The notes under the pieces are model-generated. The model ran no database searches. It was not told where the DNA came from and worked only from the letters and a program-made list of their open reading frames with translations. From an uncultured Pseudomonadota bacterium (lineage in GTDB: Bacteria; Pseudomonadota; Gammaproteobacteria; Steroidobacterales; Steroidobacteraceae): 11,698 bases of DNA. The stretch lies in assembly GCA_903890265.1 (NCBI GenBank), contig CAITAM010000515.1:1-11698 (forward strand). The letters are read 5' to 3'. The translations under genes were made by a program, and so were the position numbers. Shown one piece after another: positions 1 to 6,091 of this stretch (position 1 is its first letter; each line of letters opens with the position of its first letter).

Positions 1-53
1 GCATCGCCGCCGTCGCCGGGCTCGTCGCCGGCATCGCGCTGAGCCGTCGCTGA
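1..53 (+). CDS. DUF883/YqjD-ElaB-like protein, C-terminal end only
   Basis: The window opens inside a gene. From base 3 the frame reads IAAVAGLVAGIALSRR and stops at TGA 51-53. A hydrophobic, glycine-spaced helix ending in two arginines is how DUF883 proteins (E. coli YqjD/ElaB) finish; that single C-terminal helix anchors them in the inner membrane, and in E. coli they bind stationary-phase ribosomes. Only 16 residues are visible, so the family call leans on the next gene, which is YqjE-like and begins one base after this stop, matching the E. coli yqjD-yqjE order. The 5' end lies outside the window. Confidence 0.6.
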   Translation, partial: IAAVAGLVAGIALSRR

Positions 54-54
54 A

Positions 55-489
55 ATGCCAGCCGTGCCTGCGGATGCGACGCCACGGACGCCGGCGCGGG
101 TGACCGCGCCGGCCCCGGCGACCGAGGTGACGGGCCTCCTGTTCGCGCACGTCGAGGCGTACGCGGCACTGATCGCCTGCGATCTCGATGGCGCGCAGCG
201 GCAACTCGCCCGGACGCTGCTCGCAACCGTGGCGCTCGGCGCCGTGCTTCTCGTGCTGGCGCTCCTCGGCGCCGCCTTCGTGCTCGCCAGCCAGTGGAAC
301 ACGCCCGACCGCGACCTCGCCTTCGCGGGCCTGTTCGGAATGTTCGGTGCCGCGGCGCTTGCGCTCGTGGTCTACCTTGCCCTGCGCCGCCCGCTCAGCG
401 ACGCCTTCGCCCGCAGCGTGACCGAGTGGCAACTCGATCGGCAGCGGGTCGGTGAGTTGCTGAGCGCACGCACCGCGAGCCGGCCGTGA
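55..489 (+). CDS. YqjE-like phage-holin-family membrane protein
   Basis: A 144-residue inner-membrane protein. A 25-residue Pro/Ala-rich N-terminus is followed by a short amphipathic stretch, two hydrophobic helices (about residues 55-79 and 88-110) and a charged C-terminus containing RRPLSDAFARSV. This layout matches the YqjE / 'phage holin family' (Holin superfamily III-like) proteins, which are chromosomal stress-associated membrane proteins; nothing here suggests a phage. The ATG follows the DUF883 stop with one base between them, and the 3' end overlaps the next GTG start by four bases (GTGA), so the three genes are probably co-transcribed and translationally coupled. No good Shine-Dalgarno sequence is seen before the ATG, consistent with coupling. 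Function is not firmly known. Confidence 0.8.
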   Translation: MPAVPADATPRTPARVTAPAPATEVTGLLFAHVEAYAALIACDLDGAQRQLARTLLATVALGAVLLVLALLGAAFVLASQWNTPDRDLAFAGLFGMFGAAALALVVYLALRRPLSDAFARSVTEWQLDRQRVGELLSARTASRP

Positions 490-737
490 CACCGGAGGGA
501 CCGGTGGATCGCGCAACACGCGCGACGCGCGCCATTGCCTCGCTTGCCGCGAGCCGCGCCGCGCTCGGGGCTTACGCGGAACGACGCTGGGCGCCCGGTG
601 CTACGCGCGCCGACTTCCCGACCAGCCTCACGCTGCGCTTCCTGCTCGGCCTGCCGCGCGGCCGCTCGGTGCTCGCGGGCTGGGTCACGGCCCTCGTCGT
701 GCGGCGCCTGCTGCGTGCCGCGCGCGAGGAACGCTGA
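486..737 (+). CDS. Small basic YqjK-like protein
   Basis: An 83-residue protein starting at GTG 486, whose last two bases plus A form the TGA stop of the YqjE-like gene. It is rich in Arg and Ala. The N-terminal half (residues about 8-35) looks helical, and a short hydrophobic segment near residues 61-73 (VLAGWVTALVVRR) is flanked by arginines, suggesting peripheral or single-pass membrane association. Position as third gene after DUF883 and YqjE fits the yqjD-yqjE-yqjK order of enterobacteria; the sequence itself is too short and biased for a sure family call. The function of YqjK is unknown. Codon use is as GC-rich as its neighbours. It converges on the histidine kinase gene with only 25 bases between the stops. 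Confidence 0.6.
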   Translation: MTPEGPVDRATRATRAIASLAASRAALGAYAERRWAPGATRADFPTSLTLRFLLGLPRGRSVLAGWVTALVVRRLLRAAREER

Positions 738-743
738 CCGCGG

Positions 744-766
744 GTGCTGCCCGGCGCCGGGCTCAC
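744..766. terminator. Palindrome between convergent genes, possible bidirectional terminator
   Basis: A perfect 14-base palindrome, GCCCGGCGCCGGGC (749-762), fills most of the 25-base gap between the converging YqjK-like and kinase genes. Short GTG (744-746) and CAC (764-766) arms can extend it past a small internal loop; the right arm reaches into the kinase stop codon. As RNA it would fold on either strand as a five-pair GC stem with a four-base loop. There is no U-tract, so intrinsic termination is only possible, not shown. Confidence 0.4.
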
Positions 767-1869
767 GCCACCGGCGGCGGGGTCGGCAGCGGAAAGTCGA
801 CCTGCACCGTCGTGCCCTTGCCGAGTCCGGACTCGATGCTGACCCGGCCACCGAGGAGCGCGGCGCGCTCGTAGATACTCTGCAGGCCGATGCGACCGGA
901 GCGTCCCGAGCGCTCGAGGGCTGCCGGCACCGCGAAACCCACCCCGTTGTCGGTCACCGTGACGATGAGCGAGTGCTCAAAGCGCATGGCGCTGACCGTG
1001 ACCACCGAAGCGCCGGCGTGGCGCAGGGCGTTCGCCAGCGCTTCCTGGATGATCCGGAAGGCCGCCAGCTCCAGGTCCTTCGGCAGACGCCCCAACGTGT
1101 CGGTCATCGCCACCCGTATCGCGATCTTCGTCAGCATGCGCTCGCGCGTGACGTGCTCCTCCACGGCCACCTTGAGCCCAAGGTGATCGATGGCCGGCGG
1201 ACGCAGCTGGCGGGTCACGCGGCGCAACCGCTGCATCACGTCCGCGACCTGCGCATCCCACGACTCGACCAGCACGGTCGGCACGGCACCGGGCTTCGTG
1301 CTGTCGAAGGCGCCCATGCCATAGCGCAGTGCGGCAAGCGCCTGGAGTATGTCGTCGTGCAGCTCACGGGCGAGGTGCGCGCGCTCCGCCTCCTGCGCGA
1401 CGAGGAGCTCCTGCGAGAGGCGGTGCAGGTGGTCGTTCGCCTCGGTCAGGGCGTGCTCGGCCGCGACAAGGTCGGTCAGATCGCGCGTGAAGACGAGTAT
1501 CCCGTCCAGCAGCGGATCGCCGAGGAAGTTTCGCGCCGTCACTTCGACGGTCCGGTACCGGCCGTTCTTGCAGCGGTAGCGCAAGGTGACGGGGCCGGCG
1601 CGGCCGAGCGCCAGGACGTCCGCCAGGGCCTGGCGGGCACGCTCGCGGTCGTCCGCGTGAACGAAGTCGGTAAAGGGCCGGCCGAGCAGCTCGTCCGGCT
1701 GGTAGCCGGCGAGCACCGTCACCGCACTCGACACCGACTGCAGGGTGCCGCCCTCGCTCACGACCTCGACCACGTCGAGGCTGTGATCCATGAGAAGCAG
1801 CAGGCGCTGGCGCGCCGGGCTGCCCGGCAGCGCGGCGTCCGGCGGAGCGAACGGCGGGTGCCCGGTCAC
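763..1869 (-). CDS. Cytosolic PAS-domain sensor histidine kinase (UhpB/NarX-type, HisKA_3)
   Basis: A 368-residue kinase. Residues about 28-135 form a PAS domain (GYQPDELLGRPFTDFVHADD; RYRCKNGRYRTVEVTARNF). A short coiled linker leads to the HisKA_3 dimerisation/phosphoacceptor helix ERAHLARELHDDILQALAAL with His171. The HATPase_c domain has the N box (IIQEALANALRHA, 274-286), DNGVGF (307-312) and GRIGLQSIYERA (325-336). No membrane segment is visible, so it should sense a cytosolic cue. Kinases of this class normally phosphorylate a NarL/FixJ-type regulator; none is adjacent, so it is an orphan here. The start is GTG 1869, chosen to keep the whole N-terminus; ATG 1791 (residue 27) would still leave the PAS domain. 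It lies 49 bases downstream of the DUF3309 gene on the same strand. Confidence 0.9.
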   Translation of the reverse strand: MTGHPPFAPPDAALPGSPARQRLLLLMDHSLDVVEVVSEGGTLQSVSSAVTVLAGYQPDELLGRPFTDFVHADDRERARQALADVLALGRAGPVTLRYRCKNGRYRTVEVTARNFLGDPLLDGILVFTRDLTDLVAAEHALTEANDHLHRLSQELLVAQEAERAHLARELHDDILQALAALRYGMGAFDSTKPGAVPTVLVESWDAQVADVMQRLRRVTRQLRPPAIDHLGLKVAVEEHVTRERMLTKIAIRVAMTDTLGRLPKDLELAAFRIIQEALANALRHAGASVVTVSAMRFEHSLIVTVTDNGVGFAVPAALERSGRSGRIGLQSIYERAALLGGRVSIESGLGKGTTVQVDFPLPTPPPVA

Positions 1870-1918
1870 GAGGCCCGCGCCCGTCCGGACGGGGCCCGGA
1901 CGCAGCGAGGCGTGTCGC

Positions 1919-2077
1919 TCAGATGCGCCCCAGCAGGACGAGGACGAGGACGACGAGGAGGATGAGGCCCAGCCCGCCGCTCGGCAGGTAGCCCCAGTTG
2001 GCGCTGTGCGGCCAGCGGGGAATGGCGCCCACCACCATCAGCAGCAGGACGACGAGCAGAATGGAACCAAGGCTCAT
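1919..2077 (-). CDS. DUF3309 small membrane protein
   Basis: A 52-residue protein of almost pure membrane character: a first hydrophobic helix (residues 4-19, ending VGAIP), a short loop with RWPHSANWGY and LPSGG, and a second helix (36-50) ending LLGRI. The order hydrophobic helix, P-x-WPHS-x-x-WGY-x-PSGG, hydrophobic helix, GRI is characteristic of DUF3309, a proteobacterial family of unknown function. Start ATG 2077 was chosen over in-frame upstream codons because a GGGAG Shine-Dalgarno sequence lies just ahead of it and because family members begin MSLG. It sits between Crp-A (149 bases upstream) and the kinase (49 bases downstream), all on the minus strand, so it may share a transcript with either. 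Confidence 0.85.
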   Translation of the reverse strand: MSLGSILLVVLLLMVVGAIPRWPHSANWGYLPSGGLGLILLVVLVLVLLGRI

Positions 2078-2226
2078 GGGCAACTCCCGCCAGGCTGCGC
2101 AGGCGCGCGGCGATCCTGCGAACGGGCTGTTCACGGGAGGCGCCGCCTCTGGCAGCCGACTCATCGACCTTACTCTCCCGGCGCCGGACTCTCTGTACGC
2201 AACAGCACCTACGACGCCAGTGTCGT

Positions 2227-2952
2227 TCAGCTCGGCACGAGCGCAAGACGGTCGGATTCCCGCTTGACGACGGCATAGCATTCGCAGCAGCGCTGCTCGA
2301 TGCCGGCCCGGTCAAGGACCGTGATGTGGCCGCGGCTGTAGCGGATGAGGCCGGCCGCCTGCAGCTTGCCGGCGGCCTCGGTCACGCCCTCGCGTCGCAC
2401 GCCGAGCATGTTGGCGATGAGTTCCTGGGTCATCGCGAGCTCGTCGCCCGCGAGCCGGTCGAGACTCATGAGCAGCCAGCGGCAGAGCTGCTGGTCGATC
2501 GAGTGGTGGCGGTTGCAGACGGCGGTCTGGGCCATCTGCGTGATGAGGGCCTGGGTGTATCGCAGCAGAAGGTGCTGCAGCTCGCCGCCGCGCACAAACT
2601 CCTGCTTCATCGCCTCGGCCCGCAGCCGGTAGGCCTGACCCGCACTCTGCACGACGGCGCGGCTCGGCGTCGACTCGCCGCCCATGAAGAGCGCGATGCC
2701 GACGATGCCGTCGTTGCCGACGACCGCGATCTCGGCGGACGCGCCGTCCGCCATGACGTAAAGCAGCGACACGATCGCCGTGGTGGGAAAGTAAACGTAG
2801 CTGAGCTGGCCACCAGATTCGTAGACGACGGTACCGAGTGCGAGCGACACCGGCTGCAGCTGCTGCTCAAGACGTGCCCAATCGGCGGGCGGCAACGAGC
2901 GGAGAATGTGATTGCGGCGTGCCAGCGGTCTGGCCGGCTGCTCGGTGATCAT
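2227..2952 (-). CDS. Crp/Fnr family transcriptional regulator (Crp-A)
   Basis: A 241-residue regulator. Residues about 15-125 form the cyclic-nucleotide-binding-like beta roll (LALGTVVYESGGQLSYVYFP; EIAVVGNDGIVGIALFMGG). A long dimer helix runs to about 150, followed by a winged helix-turn-helix (172-212) with MTQELIANMLGVRREGVTEA as its core. The Arg-x-Ser cAMP motif of CRP is absent, and so is the N-terminal cysteine cluster of FNR, so the ligand is unknown. The C-terminus carries CCECY (222-226), whose last four positions recur in Crp-B. Start ATG 2952 was preferred over ATG 3024 because GAGG lies about eight bases upstream and the extra 24 residues lie outside the fold. Regulators of this type often control stress or redox genes; DUF3309 lies downstream. 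Confidence 0.9.
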   Translation of the reverse strand: MITEQPARPLARRNHILRSLPPADWARLEQQLQPVSLALGTVVYESGGQLSYVYFPTTAIVSLLYVMADGASAEIAVVGNDGIVGIALFMGGESTPSRAVVQSAGQAYRLRAEAMKQEFVRGGELQHLLLRYTQALITQMAQTAVCNRHHSIDQQLCRWLLMSLDRLAGDELAMTQELIANMLGVRREGVTEAAGKLQAAGLIRYSRGHITVLDRAGIEQRCCECYAVVKRESDRLALVPS

Positions 2953-2973
2953 CGGTGCTGCCTCGTTGCGAGC

Positions 2974-3019
2974 ATCGTGCCCGACTGTCGCAGCGGGGAG
3001 CCGACTGCGCTCCCACGAT
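2974..3019. promoter_or_regulatory. Nested inverted repeats in the Crp-A leader
   Basis: Upstream of the Crp-A start, ATCGTG (2974-2979) pairs with CACGAT (3014-3019). Just inside the right-hand arm, GGGAGC (2996-3001) pairs with GCTCCC (3009-3014) across a seven-base loop; the two elements share base 3014, so they cannot form fully at once. This could be a 5'-leader structure or an operator. No convincing -35/-10 pair was found nearby. Confidence 0.25.
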
Positions 3020-3133
3020 AGCACTGTGCGCTAGCGGACTTTGCCTAACGTGCCGCCACGGAAGATTAAGTTGGCTCGCGTCCCCCTTGAGTTCGCTACC
3101 GCACAGACGGCGGTTTGAGCATCGACCGGCAAT

Positions 3134-3172
3134 GCCGGGCGCGGCTGGTGCTGCCGCCCGCACGCGCCCGGC
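3134..3172 (-). terminator. Stem-loop after the DUF4398-OmpA gene
   Basis: Perfect ten-base arms GCCGGGCGCG (3134-3143) and CGCGCCCGGC (3163-3172) flank a 19-base loop, starting six bases past the TAA of the OmpA-family gene. A smaller hairpin CCGGC-AAT-GCCGG (3126-3138) overlaps the distal arm. The location and strength suit a transcription terminator for the lipoprotein operon, though no U-run follows, as is common in GC-rich genomes. Confidence 0.5.
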
Positions 3173-3178
3173 GCACCA

Positions 3179-4105
3179 TTAACGCGAGCGACCGGCGATC
3201 ACCGCACCGTCCTCGGAGATCACGACCTCGACCCGACGATTCTCCTGCCGCCCCGTGGTCGTTGAGTTGCTGGCCACCGGAAACGACTCGCCGTAGCCCT
3301 GCACGGACACCCGCCCGGCCGCGACGCCGCGCCGGCTGAGCGCCATGGCAACCGACTCCGCGCGCCGCTCGGAAAGGCCCTGGTTGAATGACTCGCTGCC
3401 GGTGCTGTCGGTAAAGCCCTCGACCCGCACCACGCGCGCGGGGTGCCCGACGAGGAACGCCGAGAGCGCGTCGATCGACCGGTCGGCGCTGCCCTGCAGC
3501 TCGCTGCGCCCCGTGGCGAACAACAGGTCACCGAGCGTCACGACGTCACCACGGTCCGTGGGCTTCGCCTTGAGAGCCGCAAGCTCAGCGGCCGCCGCCG
3601 CCGCCCGGTCGTTCGCTGCGACGAGGCCGGCGGCGCTGTCATCCGCACGGGCATTCGCGAGACGGACATCGGTGTTCCTCGCCTCGATGACGACCGCGTT
3701 GCGGCGGTTGTCCTGCTCGGCGATGGCTGCCTTCGACGCGAGCAGGGTCCCGTGCACTTTCGCTGCCCGGGCGTAACGGTCGGCAAGGTAGGCCTGATGC
3801 TCCACCTCGCCAAGCCCTGCGCCACGGTCCAGTGCCGAGTTCGCGGCCGCCAGTGCCGAATCGGCCTTGGTCATCTCGACGTTCGCGTCGCCGCGCACGT
3901 TCGGGTCGGTGTGCGCACCGGCTACCACGACCCGTGCGGCGCTGAGCGCCGCGTCGTCGCGCGGAGTGGAAGCGCAGCCGGCGAGCACGGTCATGACCGC
4001 AACGCCCGCCAGTCGCACTCGCCGCATGCGTACCTCGTCACTGACACCGCTCTTCACGGTCGTTGCTCCGGCGCGCTGCGCGGTGGGTTTCGTGCTGATG
4101 TTCAT
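3179..4105 (-). CDS. DUF4398-OmpA peptidoglycan-binding lipoprotein
   Basis: A 308-residue lipoprotein. The hydrophobic segment VRLAGVAVMTVLAGC ends in a lipobox with Cys44. An Ala-rich helical region follows (about 50-180; its first part resembles DUF4398, the later part is probably coiled coil), then an OmpA C-terminal domain (about 189-298) with LGDLLFATGRSEL, GFTDSTGSESFNQGLSERRA and ENRRVEVVIS. Asp233 and Arg248 fall where OmpA-like domains grip diaminopimelate in peptidoglycan, so it should link the outer membrane to the wall. Start: ATG 4105 overlaps the previous stop as ATGA and has GGAG four bases upstream. ATG 4027 has GAGG five bases upstream and gives a canonical 18-residue lipoprotein signal, so it is a strong alternative. 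A strong stem-loop follows the stop. Confidence 0.88.
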   Translation of the reverse strand: MNISTKPTAQRAGATTVKSGVSDEVRMRRVRLAGVAVMTVLAGCASTPRDDAALSAARVVVAGAHTDPNVRGDANVEMTKADSALAAANSALDRGAGLGEVEHQAYLADRYARAAKVHGTLLASKAAIAEQDNRRNAVVIEARNTDVRLANARADDSAAGLVAANDRAAAAAAELAALKAKPTDRGDVVTLGDLLFATGRSELQGSADRSIDALSAFLVGHPARVVRVEGFTDSTGSESFNQGLSERRAESVAMALSRRGVAAGRVSVQGYGESFPVASNSTTTGRQENRRVEVVISEDGAVIAGRSR

Positions 4106-4587
4106 GGCGCGCTCCGGCGGTCGGCTTCCGAGCGAATCGCGGTGATGCTCTTGTCGACCTCCACCGCCGCGCGTGACGACGTGACGCTCTGGGCGGTCAG
4201 GTCGGCGAGCTGGGCGTCGGCCATCGATTCGTCAACGAGGTTGCCCGTGCGCATGGCATCGCCCTGGGCCGCCGCGGTCTTGGCCTCACCGAGCTTGCGC
4301 TGCGCAGCCTGCAGCGGATCGTTCGCCAGATCGCCGGCACCCGCCTTCTGCGCCTGGGCGATCGCCGCTTCCGCGCGCACCATGTCGGCGCTCGGCGGCA
4401 CCGGCGTCGTCGCGCACGCCGTCACCGCGAGCAGCGCGAGCGACAGCGGCACCGCCAGCCGCGGCCGAGGCAGCGAGTCCGTCACCGGCCTTGCCCATCC
4501 GCGGAGCGAGCTTGCGCGGGCCGCCGCGTCCGGCAGCTGCTTCGACTTGGCGCGAGCGCGCCACGTAACCGTGATTCCGTCTTTCAT
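4102..4587 (-). CDS. DUF4398 domain lipoprotein
   Basis: A 161-residue exported protein. After a basic N-terminal stretch of about 40 residues, the hydrophobic run LAVPLSLALLAVTAC ends at Cys58, a probable lipidation site. The mature part (about 66-155) is an Ala-rich amphipathic helical domain (MVRAEAAIAQAQKAGAGDLA; LQAAQRKLGEAKTAAAQGD) typical of DUF4398, a family of envelope proteins of unknown role often found beside OmpA-domain proteins. It overlaps the DUF4398-OmpA gene by four bases, so the pair is probably made together. Start ATG 4587 has AAGGA about nine bases upstream. The n-region is long for a signal peptide; an internal GTG at 4485 would give a more ordinary one but has a weaker ribosome site. 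Confidence 0.8.
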   Translation of the reverse strand: MKDGITVTWRARAKSKQLPDAAARASSLRGWARPVTDSLPRPRLAVPLSLALLAVTACATTPVPPSADMVRAEAAIAQAQKAGAGDLANDPLQAAQRKLGEAKTAAAQGDAMRTGNLVDESMADAQLADLTAQSVTSSRAAVEVDKSITAIRSEADRRSAP

Positions 4588-4682
4588 AGCGTCCGATCCT
4601 TCGTGAAGCACGCCTGGCGACTGACAGCCGAACCGGCTCTCGCCGCCCACTGCGCACTGCGTGGTGTGAGTGGCGAAGGTTG

Positions 4683-4702
4683 ACGGAAGGACTGCCTTCT
4701 GT
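4683..4702 (-). promoter_or_regulatory. Small hairpin between MscS and the lipoprotein operon
   Basis: GAAGG (4686-4690) and CCTTC (4695-4699) flank a four-base loop, with AC/GT outer pairs around one non-canonical position. It lies about 50 bases past the MscS stop and 100 bases before the DUF4398 start, so it could assist termination or sit in the promoter region. No clear -35/-10 pair was seen in 4588-4751. Confidence 0.25.
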
Positions 4703-4726
4703 CGGTACGTTGTCGCACTCACGGCG

Positions 4727-4752
4727 GCGCACCGGAAGGTTCAACGGTGCGC
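4727..4752 (-). terminator. Stem-loop at the MscS stop codon
   Basis: GCGCACCG (4727-4734) and CGGTGCGC (4745-4752) form perfect eight-base arms around a ten-base loop. The upstream arm (in transcript order) includes the last base of the MscS TAG stop. Placed at the end of a four-gene unit and before the lipoprotein operon, it is a plausible terminator, though it lacks a U-tract. Confidence 0.42.
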
Positions 4753-5798
4753 TACAGGACCTGCGCAGTCCGTGCGCTCGCAGCGGGTGTCGCCCGTCGC
4801 AGGACCTGCACGCGGGTCGGTGCCGAGCCGACGTCAATGGACGCCGCGATCAGTGCCGCGCCGATTCGCGTGATGAGTTCGGACTGGATCAGAGCGCGCT
4901 CGGCGAAGTCCCGCAGGGCGAAGACGACCTGGTAGGTGACGATGGAATCGCCGAAGTCCGAGGCATAGGCGTAGGCACCGGTCACGCTGCGCCCGCGCGC
5001 GTCGCCATTGGCGGCCCCCGCGATGAGCTCAATGATCATGGCCGGCGCCCGGCCGCTGTCAATGGTCAATGCGAACACGCCGTAGTGGTCGTGCGGTCGC
5101 CGCGAATGGTTGCTTACCACGGCTTTCGCCACGACACTGTTCGGGATCACGACCACGTCGTTCTGCCAGGTCCGTAGGCGCGTGGCCCGCCAGTTGATCT
5201 CGAGCACCTGCCCTTCCGCACCGGAGTCGAGGGTGATCCAGTCGCCCGCCCCGAACGGCCGGTCGACGTTGATCGCGAGACCGGAGAAGACGTCGCCGAG
5301 GGTGTTCTGCAGCGCAAGACCGACGACGATCGCCAGCACGCCGGAGGTCGCGAGCACGGCGGAGATCGGCTGCTTCAGCACGGTCTCCATGATGCCGACG
5401 AAGGCCACCACGTAGACAAGGACCGAAGCAAGGTCCGCGAACAGGCGCCGGGCGTGCGGCTCGTTGTCGCGCGGGAAGAGGGTCCGGCGGAGAATGATAT
5501 CCAGCAACCCGTTCAGCACCCAGGCGCCGATCAGCCACCACGCAATGCCGAAGAATTCGGTCGGCAGCCGCGTCGAGTGGCTTCCCGAGCCGAACAGGTA
5601 AGTCCCCAGTGCATTGTCAGGGTTCGGGTAGACGGAGGATATGAGGAGCATCGCGGCCGATGCAAAGAGCAGGGAACGGTACGCGCGCCAGACGGGCACA
5701 CTACCGGCGACCAGCAGGATGCCGGCGACGACCCAGAGCGCGATCTCTACCCAACCGATCAGCACGAGTGATGCTCGCCCGGTCCTCGCCTGGCGCAC
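4752..5798 (-). CDS. MscS-family mechanosensitive ion channel
   Basis: A 348-residue inner-membrane channel. Hydrophobic helices lie at about 13-34, 42-56, 83-103 and 121-140. The pore helix region AVLATSGVLAIVVGLALQNT (148-167) continues into LGDVFSGLAINVDRPFGAGD, the MscS pore/beta-domain signature. The beta domain follows (WRATRLRTWQNDVVVIPNS), then an alpha/beta cytosolic domain to about 325. MscS proteins release solutes on hypo-osmotic shock. With four N-terminal helices instead of two before the pore helix, it resembles the mid-length MscS-like proteins rather than E. coli MscS. Start: GTG 5798, 11 bases after the lipoprotein stop; GTG 5765 is an alternative, and neither has a strong ribosome site. 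The frame stays open to 6206, but that stretch overlaps the lipoprotein and VOC genes and reads as non-coding. Confidence 0.87.
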   Translation of the reverse strand: MRQARTGRASLVLIGWVEIALWVVAGILLVAGSVPVWRAYRSLLFASAAMLLISSVYPNPDNALGTYLFGSGSHSTRLPTEFFGIAWWLIGAWVLNGLLDIILRRTLFPRDNEPHARRLFADLASVLVYVVAFVGIMETVLKQPISAVLATSGVLAIVVGLALQNTLGDVFSGLAINVDRPFGAGDWITLDSGAEGQVLEINWRATRLRTWQNDVVVIPNSVVAKAVVSNHSRRPHDHYGVFALTIDSGRAPAMIIELIAGAANGDARGRSVTGAYAYASDFGDSIVTYQVVFALRDFAERALIQSELITRIGAALIAASIDVGSAPTRVQVLRRATPAASARTAQVL

Positions 5799-5809
5799 GT
5801 CACGCGCCG

Positions 5810-6091
5810 CTACCGATGCGAACGCTGCGGGATGGAGGGCGTCCGGCGGTCGGCGCCCGCCCGCTGGTAGCCGCCGGCCGGTCGATCGTCGTGGTATTCC
5901 CTGCGCCGTCCGCCGCCCCGTTCGGGTCCCACCACGTAGCCCGGACCCCAGCCGCCGTATTGGTAACCCGACGGCGCGTAGAAGCCACCGATGTAACTGA
6001 CGCTGCCACCGTAACCTTCGGTACCCGTCACGGCACACCCCGCGACGACCGCGGCAACGGCGACGAGCAGCCGGCGCAGCAGAGCAGTCAC
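5810..6091 (-). CDS. Small Gly/Tyr-rich lipoprotein
   Basis: A 93-residue protein. The signal segment LLRRLLVAVAAVVAGC gives a lipobox with Cys19. The mature region is Gly/Tyr-rich (SYIGGFYAPSGYQYGGWGPG, 32-51) and then Arg-rich and polar, ending QRSHR. Small lipoproteins with a YGGWGPGY-type core are common in beta- and gammaproteobacteria and have no established function; an outer-membrane or periplasmic location is inferred. The start GTG 6091 overlaps the TGA of the VOC gene (GTGA), arguing for translational coupling, and it yields a standard 19-residue lipoprotein signal; the longer ATG start at 6124 would add a basic 11-residue tail inside the VOC gene. MscS begins 11 bases downstream. 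Confidence 0.72.
   Translation of the reverse strand: MTALLRRLLVAVAAVVAGCAVTGTEGYGGSVSYIGGFYAPSGYQYGGWGPGYVVGPERGGGRRREYHDDRPAGGYQRAGADRRTPSIPQRSHR

Noticed and set aside
55..489. Phage holin, hence a prophage
   Set aside because: The family name is misleading; no lysis, capsid or integrase genes are present and the neighbours match the chromosomal yqjD-yqjE order.
535..1965. 476-residue open frame on the plus strand
   Set aside because: It lies antisense to the histidine kinase, whose domains are unmistakable; the product is Arg-rich with no recognisable motif, a common artefact of GC-rich DNA.
2078..2226. N-terminal extension of the DUF3309 frame to 2281
   Set aside because: The added 68 residues have no hydrophobic or family-like sequence, overlap Crp-A, and a good ribosome site precedes the internal ATG at 2077.
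3443..4606. 387-residue open frame on the plus strand
   Set aside because: It is antisense to the OmpA and DUF4398 lipoprotein genes, with no domain or ribosome site.
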